NCBI RefSeq assembly: GCF_000733935.1
Contig: NZ_JPON01000001.1
Span: 248,001-312,000, forward strand
DNA: 64,000 nucleotides
Direction: 5' to 3'
Source of the DNA: Methylomarinum vadi
GTDB taxonomy: Bacteria; Pseudomonadota; Gammaproteobacteria; Methylococcales; Methylomonadaceae
Below, in pieces: positions 1-12,288 of the stretch (position 1 is the first letter of the stretch; every line of letters starts with the position of its first letter). The notes beneath the pieces are model-generated. The model saw nothing but the letters and a program-made list of their open reading frames with translations, was not told the DNA's origin and searched no databases. A program made the translations under genes and the position numbers.

Positions 1-1
1 T

Positions 2-187
2 TTCAATTGGTCTTGCCGGCCGTATTTTTATCAAATTCTTGCTTTGGAAAAATGCGGCCATTCCGATCAGGTGGTGACTTCGGAACGGTACAAGGATTTT
101 GAGACCGGTCAACTTTGTCGAACACTTTCGCTCAGTCTGGATAGTGAAAGAATCTTGATGGTGGACATATTGGTCGATTGGGAGTGA
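2..187 (+). CDS. C-terminal fragment of an unrecognised protein
   Basis: An open frame enters from the left edge and stops at a TGA at 185-187, giving about 61 residues. It contains aromatic and charged runs (NWSCRPYFYQ near the edge, RTLSLSLDSERILMVDIL near the end) and reads like real protein rather than noise. The alternating hydrophobic tail resembles the last beta strands of a secreted beta-sandwich enzyme such as a polysaccharide lyase. That is only an impression and I do not assign a family. No start is visible because the gene begins outside the window. A dispersed repeat (330-455) follows it. Confidence 0.5.
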   Translation, partial: FNWSCRPYFYQILALEKCGHSDQVVTSERYKDFETGQLCRTLSLSLDSERILMVDILVDWE

Positions 188-329
188 GAGTTGCCTTGTC
201 GGACTTGCATGACGCGGAAAACGAATCGGCAGACATATTGCTTGGCTAAAGGAAAAGATCGTTTGTTGGCGGTTAATCGAGGCGTCAATCAATTGTGGGG
301 TTTAATAGCTCTATACTCATCGTTTGTGT

Positions 330-455
330 AATTTCGGCGCAGGGGTGTCTATCAAAGGACGCCGTAAATCGATCCATGGAGGCTTTGCGACAGCATTCTT
401 GCTGTCGAAACCTCTGCTAAACTCCCCTGTACCGCCTTGGATAAGTGCCGAAATT
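330..455. repeat. Palindromic MITE-like repeat, copy 1
   Basis: This 126-bp element is bounded by perfect 9-bp inverted ends (AATTTCGGC at 330-338, GCCGAAATT at 447-455). Inside them is a second inverted pair (CAGGGG at 340-345, CCCCTG at 424-429), and a strong imperfect core hairpin at 379-414 is built on GACAGCA/TGCTGTC. The core from about 350 to 390 aligns with about 75% identity by eye to 51990-52025 inside copy 2, sharing GCCGT, ATCC and AGGCTT blocks in order. It has no coding capacity. It fills most of the 308-bp gene-free stretch 188-495; nothing else is evident there. Confidence 0.55.
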
Positions 456-495
456 TGAAGTGCGAACGGTATAATTTAGTTTCGGGATTAAACGA

Positions 496-887
496 ATGGA
501 AATTACTATCACTACGCCGGCCTTGTTGTTCCCTTCAATTTCGGTTTTATTTTTGGCCTATGCCAATCGCTATTTAGCCATTGCCAAAAGAATTCGGGAG
601 TTACACGAGTTGTTCAATAAGACCCGGAGCAGTATGGCTAAAATGCAGGTTGAAAGCCTTAGGTTGCGAATTCGGTTGATTATTTTGATGCAGTTACTGG
701 CGGTGACCGGATTATCAGCAGCGTTTTGACCATGACTTTAATTTTTGTCGGTATGCAATTACTGGCCAAATACGTTTTCTTGTGTAGTGTCGGTTTGATT
801 GTGCTGTCGCTAATGGTGTCCATGTGGGAGTTATTGATTTCAACCCAGGCTCTTAATATCGAATTAGAGGATATGAAAGCGCAATGA
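496..887 (+). pseudogene. DUF2721 family membrane protein, frameshifted
   Basis: Frame 1 (496-729) encodes an N-terminal membrane segment typical of DUF2721 (MEITITTPALLFPSISVLFL), then a basic helix, and hits TGA at 727-729. The family's second half (TLIFVGMQLLAKYVFL, then SLMVSMWELLISTQALNIEL) continues without a break in the -1 frame and ends at TGA 885-887. The crossing point is the TTTT run at 724-727: one extra T would restore a single protein of about 130 residues, the family's usual length. This may be a true mutation, an assembly error, or less likely programmed -1 frameshifting, since no canonical slippery heptamer is seen. The stop overlaps the next gene's ATG (ATGA). Family function is unknown. 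Confidence 0.7.
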
Positions 888-1705
888 AAAAATGGCTGAT
901 TTTTACCGATCTTGACGGCACGTTGCTGGATCATCGGGATTACAATTATGCGGAGGCGTTACCGGCGCTGGAAAAAATAACCGCGTTGCAGATCCCATTA
1001 ATTATTAATTCCAGCAAGACCTCAGCCGAAATCGAGGCGATCAAGGCAAGGTTGCACAATAATGGTGCGTTCGCGGTCGAGAACGGGGCTGCGGTTTTTA
1101 TTCCCGCCGAACTTAATTCAGAGAGCGATGGCGCCATTAACAGGGTGATCCTAGGGCGGCCAATATCGGATATTCTGAGTTTGACCCATGCCATACGCAA
1201 TCGCTATGGTTTTTCCTTCAGGGGATTTTCCGACTTTAGCGTCGATGAAGTCATGCGGGAAACCGGTTTAACGGAAAAAGAAGCCAGACAAGCGAAACAG
1301 CGTCTGGCCAGCGAGCCGCTAAAATGGTATGACAGCGAAGAAAAACGTTTGTTGTTCGAGCATTTATTGAAAGAACAAGGTTTGCAATTGGTCAAAGGCG
1401 GGCGCTTTTGGCATGTCATGGGGCAAAACGACAAGGGAAAAGCAATGGCATGGTTATTGAATAAGTACCAGCAACAACAAACGCAAAAAATCATGACTAT
1501 TGCGCTGGGCGACAGCCAAAACGATCTGCCAATGCTGGAGCAAGCCGATTATGCCGCGGTTATCCAAAGGACTGACGGAAGCTATCTGACGGTGAACAAA
1601 AAAGCGGATAGACTGGTCAGGTCGCGACATCCGGCCCCATTGGGGTGGCGGGAAGCAATAGAGCAATTGTTTAAAAAGCTGAAACTGGGAGAGATGAATG
1701 AGTGA
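884..1705 (+). CDS. HAD-IIB phosphatase, mannosyl/glucosyl-3-phosphoglycerate phosphatase (MpgP-like)
   Basis: This 273-residue cytoplasmic haloacid-dehalogenase phosphatase has the motif I nucleophile in FTDLDGTLL (D9, D11), a motif II-type NSSK segment near residue 43, a large C2B cap, and motif IV GDSQNDLPML near residue 208. These features and the ENGAAVF segment match the MpgP/YedP subfamily, which removes phosphate from mannosyl- or glucosyl-3-phosphoglycerate to release mannosylglycerate or glucosylglycerate. Its stop overlaps the start of the GT81 synthase gene by 8 bp, so the pair is almost certainly one operon. I therefore infer glucosyl-3-phosphoglycerate as substrate. The neighbour supports the role strongly; sugar specificity cannot be read from sequence. 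Confidence 0.8.
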   Translation: MKKWLIFTDLDGTLLDHRDYNYAEALPALEKITALQIPLIINSSKTSAEIEAIKARLHNNGAFAVENGAAVFIPAELNSESDGAINRVILGRPISDILSLTHAIRNRYGFSFRGFSDFSVDEVMRETGLTEKEARQAKQRLASEPLKWYDSEEKRLLFEHLLKEQGLQLVKGGRFWHVMGQNDKGKAMAWLLNKYQQQQTQKIMTIALGDSQNDLPMLEQADYAAVIQRTDGSYLTVNKKADRLVRSRHPAPLGWREAIEQLFKKLKLGEMNE

Positions 1706-2909
1706 TTTTTTTCAAAATGGTTCGATCACGACGTTACACCGTCTGGATAAGAACCGTCTCGCTGAGATGGAGCAGGAGTTGTTGGGGTTTTCCAAGCATC
1801 GTCCGATGGCGCTGGTGCTTCCTTCATTGTTTTCCGAACTGAAAGGACCTGCTCTCTCCGGAATCATCAAGGAAATCAGCCAGGTTTCTTATTTAAATGA
1901 AGTCATCATCGGCCTGGATAATGCGGATGCGTCCGAATTTGCCTATGCCCGTGAATTTTTCAGCGAACTGCCGCAACATCACAGAATTCTATGGAACGAT
2001 GGGCCGAGATTGCGAAAACTGAATGTGCAATTGATCGAAAAAGGCATCGCGCCGCAGGAATTGGGTAAGGGCAGAAATGTCTGGTATTGCTACGGATACG
2101 CCATTGCTTCGGGACGCTCCGAGGCGGTAGCCTTGCATGACTGCGATATTCTGACCTATGACCGCGAATTGTTGGCGCGTTTGTTCTACCCGGTCGCCAA
2201 TCCGGCTTTCCATTACGAATTTTGCAAGGGGTATTACTATCGGGTGGCCGATCAGAAAATCAATGGCCGGGTGTGCCGGCTGCTGGTTACCCCGCTGCTC
2301 AGGTCGCTGAAGAAAGTGATCGGTCCCTGTGATTATTTGGACTACCTGGATAGTTTTCGCTACGCCTTGTCCGGTGAATTCGCCACCCGGATGGATACGA
2401 TCAAGGAAATCCGCATCCCCAGCGATTGGGGGCTGGAAATCGGTGTGTTGTCGGAGATGTACCGCAATCAATCGCGCAAGCATATTTGCCAAGTGGAAAT
2501 CGCCGATGCTTATGACCATAAACATCAGCAATTATCGCCCAAGGATATCAATACCGGCTTATCCAAGATGAGTATCGATATCGCTAAGGCGATTTTTCGC
2601 AAACTGGCGACGGAAGGGGTGGTCCTGAGCAAGGAAACCTTCAGGACGTTGAAAGCGACCTATTACCGTGAAGCGCTCGATGCGGTGGAGGCGTATTACA
2701 GCGATGCCTGCATTAACGGCTTGAAGCTCGACCGCCACCTGGAGGAACAAACCGTCGAACTGTTTACTCAGCACGTCATCCGGGCCGGCGATGCATTCAT
2801 GGATCGCCCCAGCGAAACCCCGTTTATTCCAAGCTGGAACCGAGTTGTCAGTGCCATACCCGATATTCTGGATCGGCTGCGCGATGCTGTCGAGGAAGAC
2901 AACGCGTGA
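1698..2909 (+). CDS. gpgS: Glucosyl-3-phosphoglycerate synthase (GT81)
   Basis: This 403-residue GT-A fold glycosyltransferase should join the glucose of an NDP-glucose to D-3-phosphoglycerate, the first step of glucosylglycerate synthesis. Visible landmarks are the nucleotide-binding start (LVLPSLFSEL, residues 39-48), GLDNAD (72-77), a GKGRNVW loop (123-129) and the metal-binding DCD triad (148-150) in ALHDCDILTYD. The RIPSDWGLEIG segment is the acceptor-side signature of GpgS/MpgS-like enzymes. The length fits the family. The phosphatase gene precedes it with overlap, so both steps of the compatible-solute pathway are encoded together. Glucosylglycerate commonly accumulates under salt stress with nitrogen limitation; no regulatory site is obvious. 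A mannosyl donor cannot be excluded. Confidence 0.8.
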   Translation: MSDFFQNGSITTLHRLDKNRLAEMEQELLGFSKHRPMALVLPSLFSELKGPALSGIIKEISQVSYLNEVIIGLDNADASEFAYAREFFSELPQHHRILWNDGPRLRKLNVQLIEKGIAPQELGKGRNVWYCYGYAIASGRSEAVALHDCDILTYDRELLARLFYPVANPAFHYEFCKGYYYRVADQKINGRVCRLLVTPLLRSLKKVIGPCDYLDYLDSFRYALSGEFATRMDTIKEIRIPSDWGLEIGVLSEMYRNQSRKHICQVEIADAYDHKHQQLSPKDINTGLSKMSIDIAKAIFRKLATEGVVLSKETFRTLKATYYREALDAVEAYYSDACINGLKLDRHLEEQTVELFTQHVIRAGDAFMDRPSETPFIPSWNRVVSAIPDILDRLRDAVEEDNA

Positions 2910-2995
2910 ACAGTGTTGAGATAGGCCCTGTTTTTCGGTATGGCGCATCGTCTGCCGTTGCCGTTGCCGTGTCGATTATCGCATCATGGTTTATT

Positions 2996-3028
2996 GCCAC
3001 GAAGCCTTTAGGCGGAAGGCTTCGTGGC
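2996..3028. terminator. Bidirectional hairpin between gpgS and rarA
   Basis: A perfect 12-bp stem (GCCACGAAGCCT / AGGCTTCGTGGC) with a 9-nt loop lies between two convergent genes and overlaps the stop codon of rarA. The T-tract is weak on both sides (TTTAT on plus). It is probably a shared terminator. Confidence 0.6.
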
Positions 3029-4342
3029 TTTATCTTTCGCCTGTAAAGATTCTAATTTTTGCTTGATTTTGATTTCTAGCCCCCGTTCCACTGGAAAATA
3101 GTAACGGTGGTCTTTAAGAGTGTCTGGCAAATACGTTTCGCCGGCGGCATAGGCGTCCTCTTCGTTATGGGCGTAACGGTAATCCTTGCCGTGGCCTAAT
3201 TCCTTCATCAATTTGGTCGGCGCATTTTTCAAATGAACGGGGACGTCCAGCGAGCCGCTCGCCTTGGCCTCGGCCATGGCCGCCTTGTAGGCGACATAAA
3301 CGGCATTGCTTTTAGGTGCGCAGGCCAAATAAGCCACGGCTTGGGCCAGGGCCAGTTCGCCTTCGGGACTGCCCAGCCGTTCGTAGGCGCGACAGGCGTC
3401 CAGCGCCACCTGTAGGCCGCGCGGGTCGGCGTTGCCGATATCCTCGGAAGCGATACGAACGACGCGGCGGCCGATGTATAAGGGATCGCAACCGCCATCG
3501 ATCATACGGCAAAACCAGTATAATGCGCCATCGGGATTGGTGCCGCGCACCGATTTATGTAGTGCGGAAATCTGGTCGTAGAACATATCGCCGCGTTTGT
3601 CGAAACGATTCAGCTGGCCCTGCAACACTTCGTCCAGAACGTCCAGGGTGATCGTCTCCTTGCCATTGCGGGTTTCGCACAGGTCGGCGCAAATTTGCAG
3701 AATGTTCAGGCAACGGCGGGCATCGCCGTCGGCGGCTTTGGCGATCAATTCCAGAATTTCGTCGCTGACGGCCAGTGCTTTATTACCCAGACCCCTCTCG
3801 GGATCGTTCAGCGCGTTGGTCAGCAAACCTTTCAAGGCAATAAATTCCAGGCTTCTGAGTACGTAAACTCGTAATCTCGACAATAACGCGTTATTCAGTT
3901 CGAAAGAGGGATTTTCGGTGGTGGCGCCGAACAGCTTAATCGAACCATCCTCGATGGGCCCCAACAAAGAATCCTGCTGACTCTTCGAAAAACGGTGAAT
4001 CTCGTCGATAAATAAAATCGTATCGATACCCCGAGAGGCTTTCAGGTTTCGGGCGTCGTTGACGGCGGCGCGAATTTCCTTGACGCCGGCCAGGACCGCG
4101 GACAATTCGATCAGGTGGGCATGGGAGGTACGCGCGATGATTTTGGCCAGCGTGGTTTTTCCGACACCGGGCGGGCCCCAGAAAATTAAGGAATGTATCT
4201 TACCGCTGTCGATCGCTGCCCGTAATGATTTTCCCGGAGTTAGCAGATGATCCTGGCCGATGAATTCATCGATACTAGTAGGGCGCATGCGTGAGGCAAG
4301 GGGAGCGAATTCATCGACTGGATCGGAAAACAAGTCGTTCAT
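3008..4342 (-). CDS. rarA: Replication-associated recombination protein A (AAA+ ATPase)
   Basis: This 444-residue AAA+ ATPase of the RarA/MgsA/WRNIP1 family acts at stalled replication forks and single-strand/double-strand DNA junctions. Walker A is GPPGVGKTT (56-64) and Walker B LFIDEIHRF (110-118). Sensor 1 sits in GATTENPSFELN, the arginine finger in ALLSRLRVY, and the C-terminal tetramerisation part carries RRVVRIASEDIGNADP, a family hallmark. Length is normal. It is transcribed alone from the minus strand, convergent with gpgS, and shares a terminator hairpin with it. In E. coli the gene sits beside lolA; no lolA is present here. Confidence 0.95.
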   Translation of the reverse strand: MNDLFSDPVDEFAPLASRMRPTSIDEFIGQDHLLTPGKSLRAAIDSGKIHSLIFWGPPGVGKTTLAKIIARTSHAHLIELSAVLAGVKEIRAAVNDARNLKASRGIDTILFIDEIHRFSKSQQDSLLGPIEDGSIKLFGATTENPSFELNNALLSRLRVYVLRSLEFIALKGLLTNALNDPERGLGNKALAVSDEILELIAKAADGDARRCLNILQICADLCETRNGKETITLDVLDEVLQGQLNRFDKRGDMFYDQISALHKSVRGTNPDGALYWFCRMIDGGCDPLYIGRRVVRIASEDIGNADPRGLQVALDACRAYERLGSPEGELALAQAVAYLACAPKSNAVYVAYKAAMAEAKASGSLDVPVHLKNAPTKLMKELGHGKDYRYAHNEEDAYAAGETYLPDTLKDHRYYFPVERGLEIKIKQKLESLQAKDKATKPSA

Positions 4343-4533
4343 TTAAGGAATCGGGTTCAGTGAAGGTTTCTATTGGCTTGGCTAAACAAGGAGTATTACG
4401 GCGAAAAAGTGACTTCGGCTGTATCATCCCTGCATGGTATAGGTCAATTTGTTACGATAATGTAAATAGTTAGAAAAAAAACTGCTTTTTCTATAAAATT
4501 GCACACATTTTATTAATTCCGAAGCACAATTCC

Positions 4534-5508
4534 ATGGATTTAAAATTTCTCGATTTTGAACAACCGATTGCCGAACTGGAAGCGAAGATTGAAGAACTGC
4601 GCAAGGTGGAGTTCGATAATGATATTAATATCTCCGACACATTGAAACAGTTGGAGCAAAAATGCGAAATGCTGACCGAAAGCATATTCACTAATCTATC
4701 GGATTGGCAGATCTCGCAGTTGTCCAGGCATCCCGGTAGGCCATATACATTGGATTATATCAGATTGATGTTTTCCGATTTTCATGAATTGCATGGCGAC
4801 AGGGCTTATGCCGACGATCCCGCTATCGTTTGCGGATTGGCACGCCTGGATAGTCAGCCGGTCGTTATTATCGGGCATCAAAAAGGCCGCGACACCAAGG
4901 AAAAAATTTATCGCAATTTTGGCATGCCCCGCCCGGAAGGCTATCGTAAAGCGCTGCGGGTCATGAAGCTGGCCGAACGCTTCAAGTTGCCGATTATTAC
5001 GCTGATCGATACGCCGGGGGCCTATCCGGGAATCGGTGCCGAGGAGCGTGGACAGAGCGAAGCGATTGCCCGCAATTTGTTTGAAATGTCGAAGTTGAGA
5101 ACGCCAATTATTTGTACGGTAATCGGTGAGGGGGGCTCCGGCGGCGCATTGGCGATCGGCGTCGGCGACCGGTTGATCATGATGGAATACAGCACCTATG
5201 CGGTAATTTCGCCGGAAGGCTGTGCCTCGATTTTGTGGAAGAGCGCCGATAAATCGCAATTGGCGGCCGAGGCGATGGGGATTACCTCCGACCGGGTGCG
5301 GGAGCAGGGTTTCCTCGATGAAGTGGTTAGGGAGCCGCTGGGAGGTGGGCATCGTGATTTCAACAAGACTGCATTGAATTTACGCGAAACCCTGATCCGT
5401 CATATGGATGAATTGAAGTTGGAAGCCCAGGATATGGATAAATTATTGGAGAAACGCTACCAACGCATCATGCGCTATGGCTCCTTTAACGAGGAACCCG
5501 TCAAATAA
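4534..5508 (+). CDS. accA: Acetyl-CoA carboxylase carboxyltransferase subunit alpha
   Basis: This 324-residue subunit pairs with AccD to transfer the carboxyl group from carboxybiotin to acetyl-CoA, the committed step of fatty acid synthesis. An N-terminal coiled helix (residues 1-60) precedes the crotonase-fold core. Core signatures include [19 protein letters not shown], the oxyanion-hole glycines in [20 protein letters not shown], and [15 protein letters not shown]. The size equals that of the E. coli protein. The 190-bp upstream gap is AT-rich and probably holds its promoter. A strong terminator follows 27 bp after the stop, so accA is probably largely monocistronic here. Confidence 0.97.
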   Translation: MDLKFLDFEQPIAELEAKIEELRKVEFDNDINISDTLKQLEQKCEMLTESIFTNLSDWQISQLSRHPGRPYTLDYIRLMFSDFHELHGDRAYADDPAIVCGLARLDSQPVVIIGHQKGRDTKEKIYRNFGMPRPEGYRKALRVMKLAERFKLPIITLIDTPGAYPGIGAEERGQSEAIARNLFEMSKLRTPIICTVIGEGGSGGALAIGVGDRLIMMEYSTYAVISPEGCASILWKSADKSQLAAEAMGITSDRVREQGFLDEVVREPLGGGHRDFNKTALNLRETLIRHMDELKLEAQDMDKLLEKRYQRIMRYGSFNEEPVK

Positions 5509-5535
5509 TATAGCAACGGGAATGCGTGCGTTTCG

Positions 5536-5561
5536 AAAGGCCGACCCGATCGGCCTTTTTT
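5536..5561 (+). terminator. Rho-independent terminator after accA
   Basis: The stem AAAGGCCGA / TCGGCCTTT has a 5-nt loop and is followed by TTT. It lies between accA and tilS, inside the upstream extension of the tilS open frame, which argues that tilS starts downstream of it at 5589. Confidence 0.85.
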
Positions 5562-5588
5562 ATTGCAGCAACAAAGTCGTATCGGCCT

Positions 5589-6908
5589 ATGACCGCTTTA
5601 TCCGTTGACCTGCTTGACCGGCTGGTACCTGAGCAGGCCGAGACAATTTTTGTCGGTTACAGTGGCGGCGTGGATTCCCATGTGCTGTTGCACCTGTGTG
5701 CGAGCAAATCGGCCTATCGGGACAAGGTGGTTGCGGTTTATGTGCATCATGGTCTGCAAGCCGAAGCGGATGCGTGGTCGCTGCATTGCCGTCAAGTTGC
5801 GGAAGCACTGGGCGTTGGATTCCGTGAATTACGGGTCGATGCCCGTCCAAAAAAAAGGCAAAGCCCGGAAGAGGCGGCCAGAATTGCCCGCTACACGGCT
5901 TTGGCCGAGTTGGTATTGCAACATGATGTATTGCTGGTCGCTCAACATAATGAAGATCAGCTGGAAACGGTTCTGCTGCAGTTGTTCAGGGGGAGCGGCG
6001 TGGCCGGCCTGGCGGCGATGCCGGAATGCATGCCGTTCGGCCAGGGAGTTCTGCTGCGGCCGCTGCTGGGCGAGGACAAGCGAAATATTGTTGGTTATGC
6101 CGAAAGCCATGGTTTGGCTTGGGTGGAAGATCCCAGCAATCAGGCGGTCGATTACGACCGTAATTTTCTGCGCAACACGATTATTCCCTTATTGAAACAG
6201 CGTTGGCCGGCGATTGCCAAAACGGTTTCCCGAAGCGCCAGGCATTGCGCTGAGGCTGCCGGGTTGCTCGATGATCTGGCGGGTAGTTTATTGGCGGATG
6301 TTTGCGGCCAACAAGACAGGTCGTTGGCTATTGACCGGTTATTATCGCTCGATAAGAGCCGGCGCGCCCTGGTGTTGCGGCATTGGTTCCAATTGAATGG
6401 CTTGAAGCCGCCTGGCGAGAAGATACTGCGGTCCATCATGTCCGAGGTCATCGGTGCCAGAGCCGATGCCGACCCCGAAATACAGTGCCAAGGACGGATG
6501 ATTAAACGATTTCGGGGGCGCTTGTATTGCATTAGTCGAAATTTATTGTTGCAGGATAAGACTCAGCCTTGGCCTCAGGATAGCAATATAATACGGCGCA
6601 GCAATGGCTATCGGCTGCGCTTGATAGCCGCCGAAACAGGGATACCGGTCGGAATCTGGCGCCATGCCGAGGTGACGGTCAGGGTCAGGCAAGGGGGCGA
6701 GACGCTTGAATTACCGGGGCGCCAAGGTCGCCATGATTTGAAAAAATTGTTTCAGGAATTGTCGGTGCCGCCGTGGCTCAGACCGGTCGTCCCATTAATT
6801 TATTTGAATGGGCAATTAGCCGCTGTTGCGGGTTTTTACCTGGCGAGGCAGTTTTATAGTGCCGGTGGGGAACCTTGTTATCGCATAGAGTGGGAGCCGG
6901 ATGAATAA
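5589..6908 (+). CDS. tilS: tRNA(Ile)-lysidine synthetase
   Basis: This 439-residue ATP-dependent enzyme modifies the wobble C of tRNA-Ile(CAU) to lysidine, switching it from Met to Ile decoding. The PP-loop SGGVDS is at residues 25-30. It is followed by HHGLQAEADAW, the QHNEDQLET helix, the RPLL motif and WVEDPSNQ, then substrate-binding and C-terminal TilS domains. The frame stays open 21 codons further upstream, but that extension contains the accA terminator. ATG 5589 gives the start expected for the family. The enzyme is essential in most bacteria. Confidence 0.93.
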   Translation: MTALSVDLLDRLVPEQAETIFVGYSGGVDSHVLLHLCASKSAYRDKVVAVYVHHGLQAEADAWSLHCRQVAEALGVGFRELRVDARPKKRQSPEEAARIARYTALAELVLQHDVLLVAQHNEDQLETVLLQLFRGSGVAGLAAMPECMPFGQGVLLRPLLGEDKRNIVGYAESHGLAWVEDPSNQAVDYDRNFLRNTIIPLLKQRWPAIAKTVSRSARHCAEAAGLLDDLAGSLLADVCGQQDRSLAIDRLLSLDKSRRALVLRHWFQLNGLKPPGEKILRSIMSEVIGARADADPEIQCQGRMIKRFRGRLYCISRNLLLQDKTQPWPQDSNIIRRSNGYRLRLIAAETGIPVGIWRHAEVTVRVRQGGETLELPGRQGRHDLKKLFQELSVPPWLRPVVPLIYLNGQLAAVAGFYLARQFYSAGGEPCYRIEWEPDE

Positions 6909-6937
6909 AAAAGGAAAAGCTTGGTTAAAACTGATAA

Positions 6938-10752
<3,815 letters not shown>

Positions 10753-10759
10753 TCCGGTC

Positions 10760-10792
10760 GCTCGGGTGAGCGTCAAATAGCGACACCCGAGC
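10760..10792 (+). terminator. Hairpin after eno
   Basis: A perfect 9-bp stem GCTCGGGTG / CACCCGAGC lies 8 bp past the eno stop. The trailing sequence (ATTGTTAATGTTG) is only moderately T-rich, so it may stabilise the 3' end or only partly terminate. Confidence 0.55.
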
Positions 10793-10804
10793 ATTGTTAA
10801 TGTT

Positions 10805-10833
10805 GTTGGGTTACGGCTTTCGCCTAACCCAAC
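10805..10833. repeat. REP-like palindrome between eno and ftsB
   Basis: Perfect 9-bp arms GTTGGGTTA / TAACCCAAC flank a GGC...GCC inner stem with one bulged C. The unit GTTGGGTTACGG...CCTAACCCAACCTAC is of a type I recall as dispersed in many proteobacterial genomes. It lies just upstream of the ftsB start and is the reason the upstream extension of the ftsB frame is not real coding sequence. Confidence 0.5.
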
Positions 10834-10850
10834 CTACTCATGATGAGGGC

Positions 10851-11126
10851 ATGCGCATTAAAATTCTCATCGCCATTATTATTTTGCTGATCGTTCACCT
10901 GCAATATCGATTGTGGTGGGGGGACGCCAGCATTTTTCAGATCCGGGACTATCAGCAGCGCCTAGACCGGTTGAAGAAAACCGCTCAGGAGAAAAAAGAG
11001 CGGAACGATGCCCTTTACGCCGAAGTGTTGGACTTACGCAAAGGCGATGAGGCGATCGAGGAGCGCGCCCGTTACGAGTTGGGCATGGTCAAGGAAAACG
11101 AAACTTTTTTTCAAGTCATCGAATGA
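10851..11126 (+). CDS. ftsB: Cell division protein FtsB
   Basis: This 91-residue bitopic inner-membrane protein bridges FtsL and FtsQ in the divisome. It has a single N-terminal membrane helix (about residues 4-21, [14 protein letters not shown]), a periplasmic coiled coil (about 28-62, rich in RLDRLKK and [14 protein letters not shown]) and the conserved [18 protein letters not shown] end. ATG 10851 (MRIKILIAI) is preferred; the 19-codon upstream extension translates the REP-like palindrome. The stop overlaps ispD by 4 bp (ATGA). Confidence 0.92.
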   Translation: MRIKILIAIIILLIVHLQYRLWWGDASIFQIRDYQQRLDRLKKTAQEKKERNDALYAEVLDLRKGDEAIEERARYELGMVKENETFFQVIE

Positions 11127-11815
11127 GTCGAACGAACAATATCTGGGCTGTCGTACCGGCTGCCGGCGTCGGCAAACGCATGCAGGCTGACAGGCCCAAG
11201 CAATATTTAGCGTTGGCCGGGACCACAGTTATCGAACAAACGCTTTCCCGGTTGCTAGAGTCCGAGGCATTTACGGCCGTGGCCGTTGCTATTTCCCGGG
11301 AAGACCCCTACTGGCCGGAATTGAAAATCTCCGGTCACCCCCAGGTTATCACCGCGCCGGGCGGCAAGGAACGTGCCGATTCGGTATTGTCCGCGCTGAA
11401 GGCTTTGCAAGAGCGGGCGGCGGAAGAGGATTGGGTGTTGGTCCATGATGCCGCCCGGCCCTGCTTGACGAGCGGCGATATTCATCATTTGATCGATACC
11501 CTGCAAGAGGATGACATCGGAGGAATTTTGGCGTTGTCGTCCCATGATACGTTGAAACGGGTCGATGCCGGCACTATCAGCGCAACGATCGATCGTAGCC
11601 ATGTTTGGCGCGCGTTGACGCCGCAAATGTTTCGTTACGGCATGTTGCGTGATGCATTGCAGGAGGCGGAAGGCAATGCGGCGGTAACCGATGAATCGAG
11701 TGCATTGGAGATGCAAGGCTACCGGCCGAAAATCGTCGAAGGTCGGCCCGATAACATTAAAATTACGCGTCCGGAAGACTTGGCGCTGGCGCAATTCTAT
11801 ATGGAGCAACAATGA
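11123..11815 (+). CDS. ispD: 2-C-methyl-D-erythritol 4-phosphate cytidylyltransferase
   Basis: This 230-residue third-step enzyme of the MEP isoprenoid pathway makes CDP-methylerythritol from CTP and MEP. The nucleotide-binding loop PAAGVGKRM (12-20) with K26 in RPKQYL, the DAARPCLT segment, the TPQMFRY motif and the DESSALE...[13 protein letters not shown] end are all present. It overlaps both ftsB and ispF by 4 bp, so translation is coupled with its pathway partner. Confidence 0.97.
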   Translation: MSRTNNIWAVVPAAGVGKRMQADRPKQYLALAGTTVIEQTLSRLLESEAFTAVAVAISREDPYWPELKISGHPQVITAPGGKERADSVLSALKALQERAAEEDWVLVHDAARPCLTSGDIHHLIDTLQEDDIGGILALSSHDTLKRVDAGTISATIDRSHVWRALTPQMFRYGMLRDALQEAEGNAAVTDESSALEMQGYRPKIVEGRPDNIKITRPEDLALAQFYMEQQ

Positions 11816-12285
11816 TCAGAGTGGGACAAGGTTACGATGTACACCGCTTTAAGGAAAGCGGCGATGTCATTCTTGGCGGTGTCAAAATTGATTATGAAAA
11901 AGGCCTGGAGGCCCATTCCGACGGCGATGTCGTCTTGCACGCGTTGAGCGATGCCTTGTTGGGCGCCGCGGCATTGGGTGATATCGGCAAACATTTTCCC
12001 GATACCGATCCGGACTTCAAGGGGGCGGACAGCCGCGTGCTGTTGCGCCATGTTTACGGCATTGTGCGGGAAAAAGGTTATCGGCTGGTCAATGCCGACA
12101 TCACCATTATCGCCCAGGCCCCGAAAATGGCGCCGCATATTCCGGCGATGTGCCGAAACATCGCCGACGATTTGCATAGCGATATCGATTGCATCAACGT
12201 CAAGGCAACGACGACCGAAAAATTGGGTTTCGAAGGCCGCAAGGAAGGCATTGCCGTGCAGGCCGTGGTATTGATCGAGAAATAA
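11812..12285 (+). CDS. ispF: 2-C-methyl-D-erythritol 2,4-cyclodiphosphate synthase
   Basis: This 157-residue trimeric zinc enzyme of the MEP pathway cyclises CDP-ME 2-phosphate with release of CMP. The metal ligands are visible as D9 and H11 in GYDVHRF and H43 in [13 protein letters not shown]. Also present are [12 protein letters not shown] and the C-terminal [18 protein letters not shown]. Length is normal. It overlaps ispD by 4 bp; the truD frame opens 3 bp after its stop. Confidence 0.97.
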   Translation: MIRVGQGYDVHRFKESGDVILGGVKIDYEKGLEAHSDGDVVLHALSDALLGAAALGDIGKHFPDTDPDFKGADSRVLLRHVYGIVREKGYRLVNADITIIAQAPKMAPHIPAMCRNIADDLHSDIDCINVKATTTEKLGFEGRKEGIAVQAVVLIEK

Positions 12286-12288
12286 CGT

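Noticed and set aside
5526..5588. Upstream extension of the tilS frame
   Set aside because: It contains the accA terminator hairpin and has no family similarity; ATG 5589 fits.
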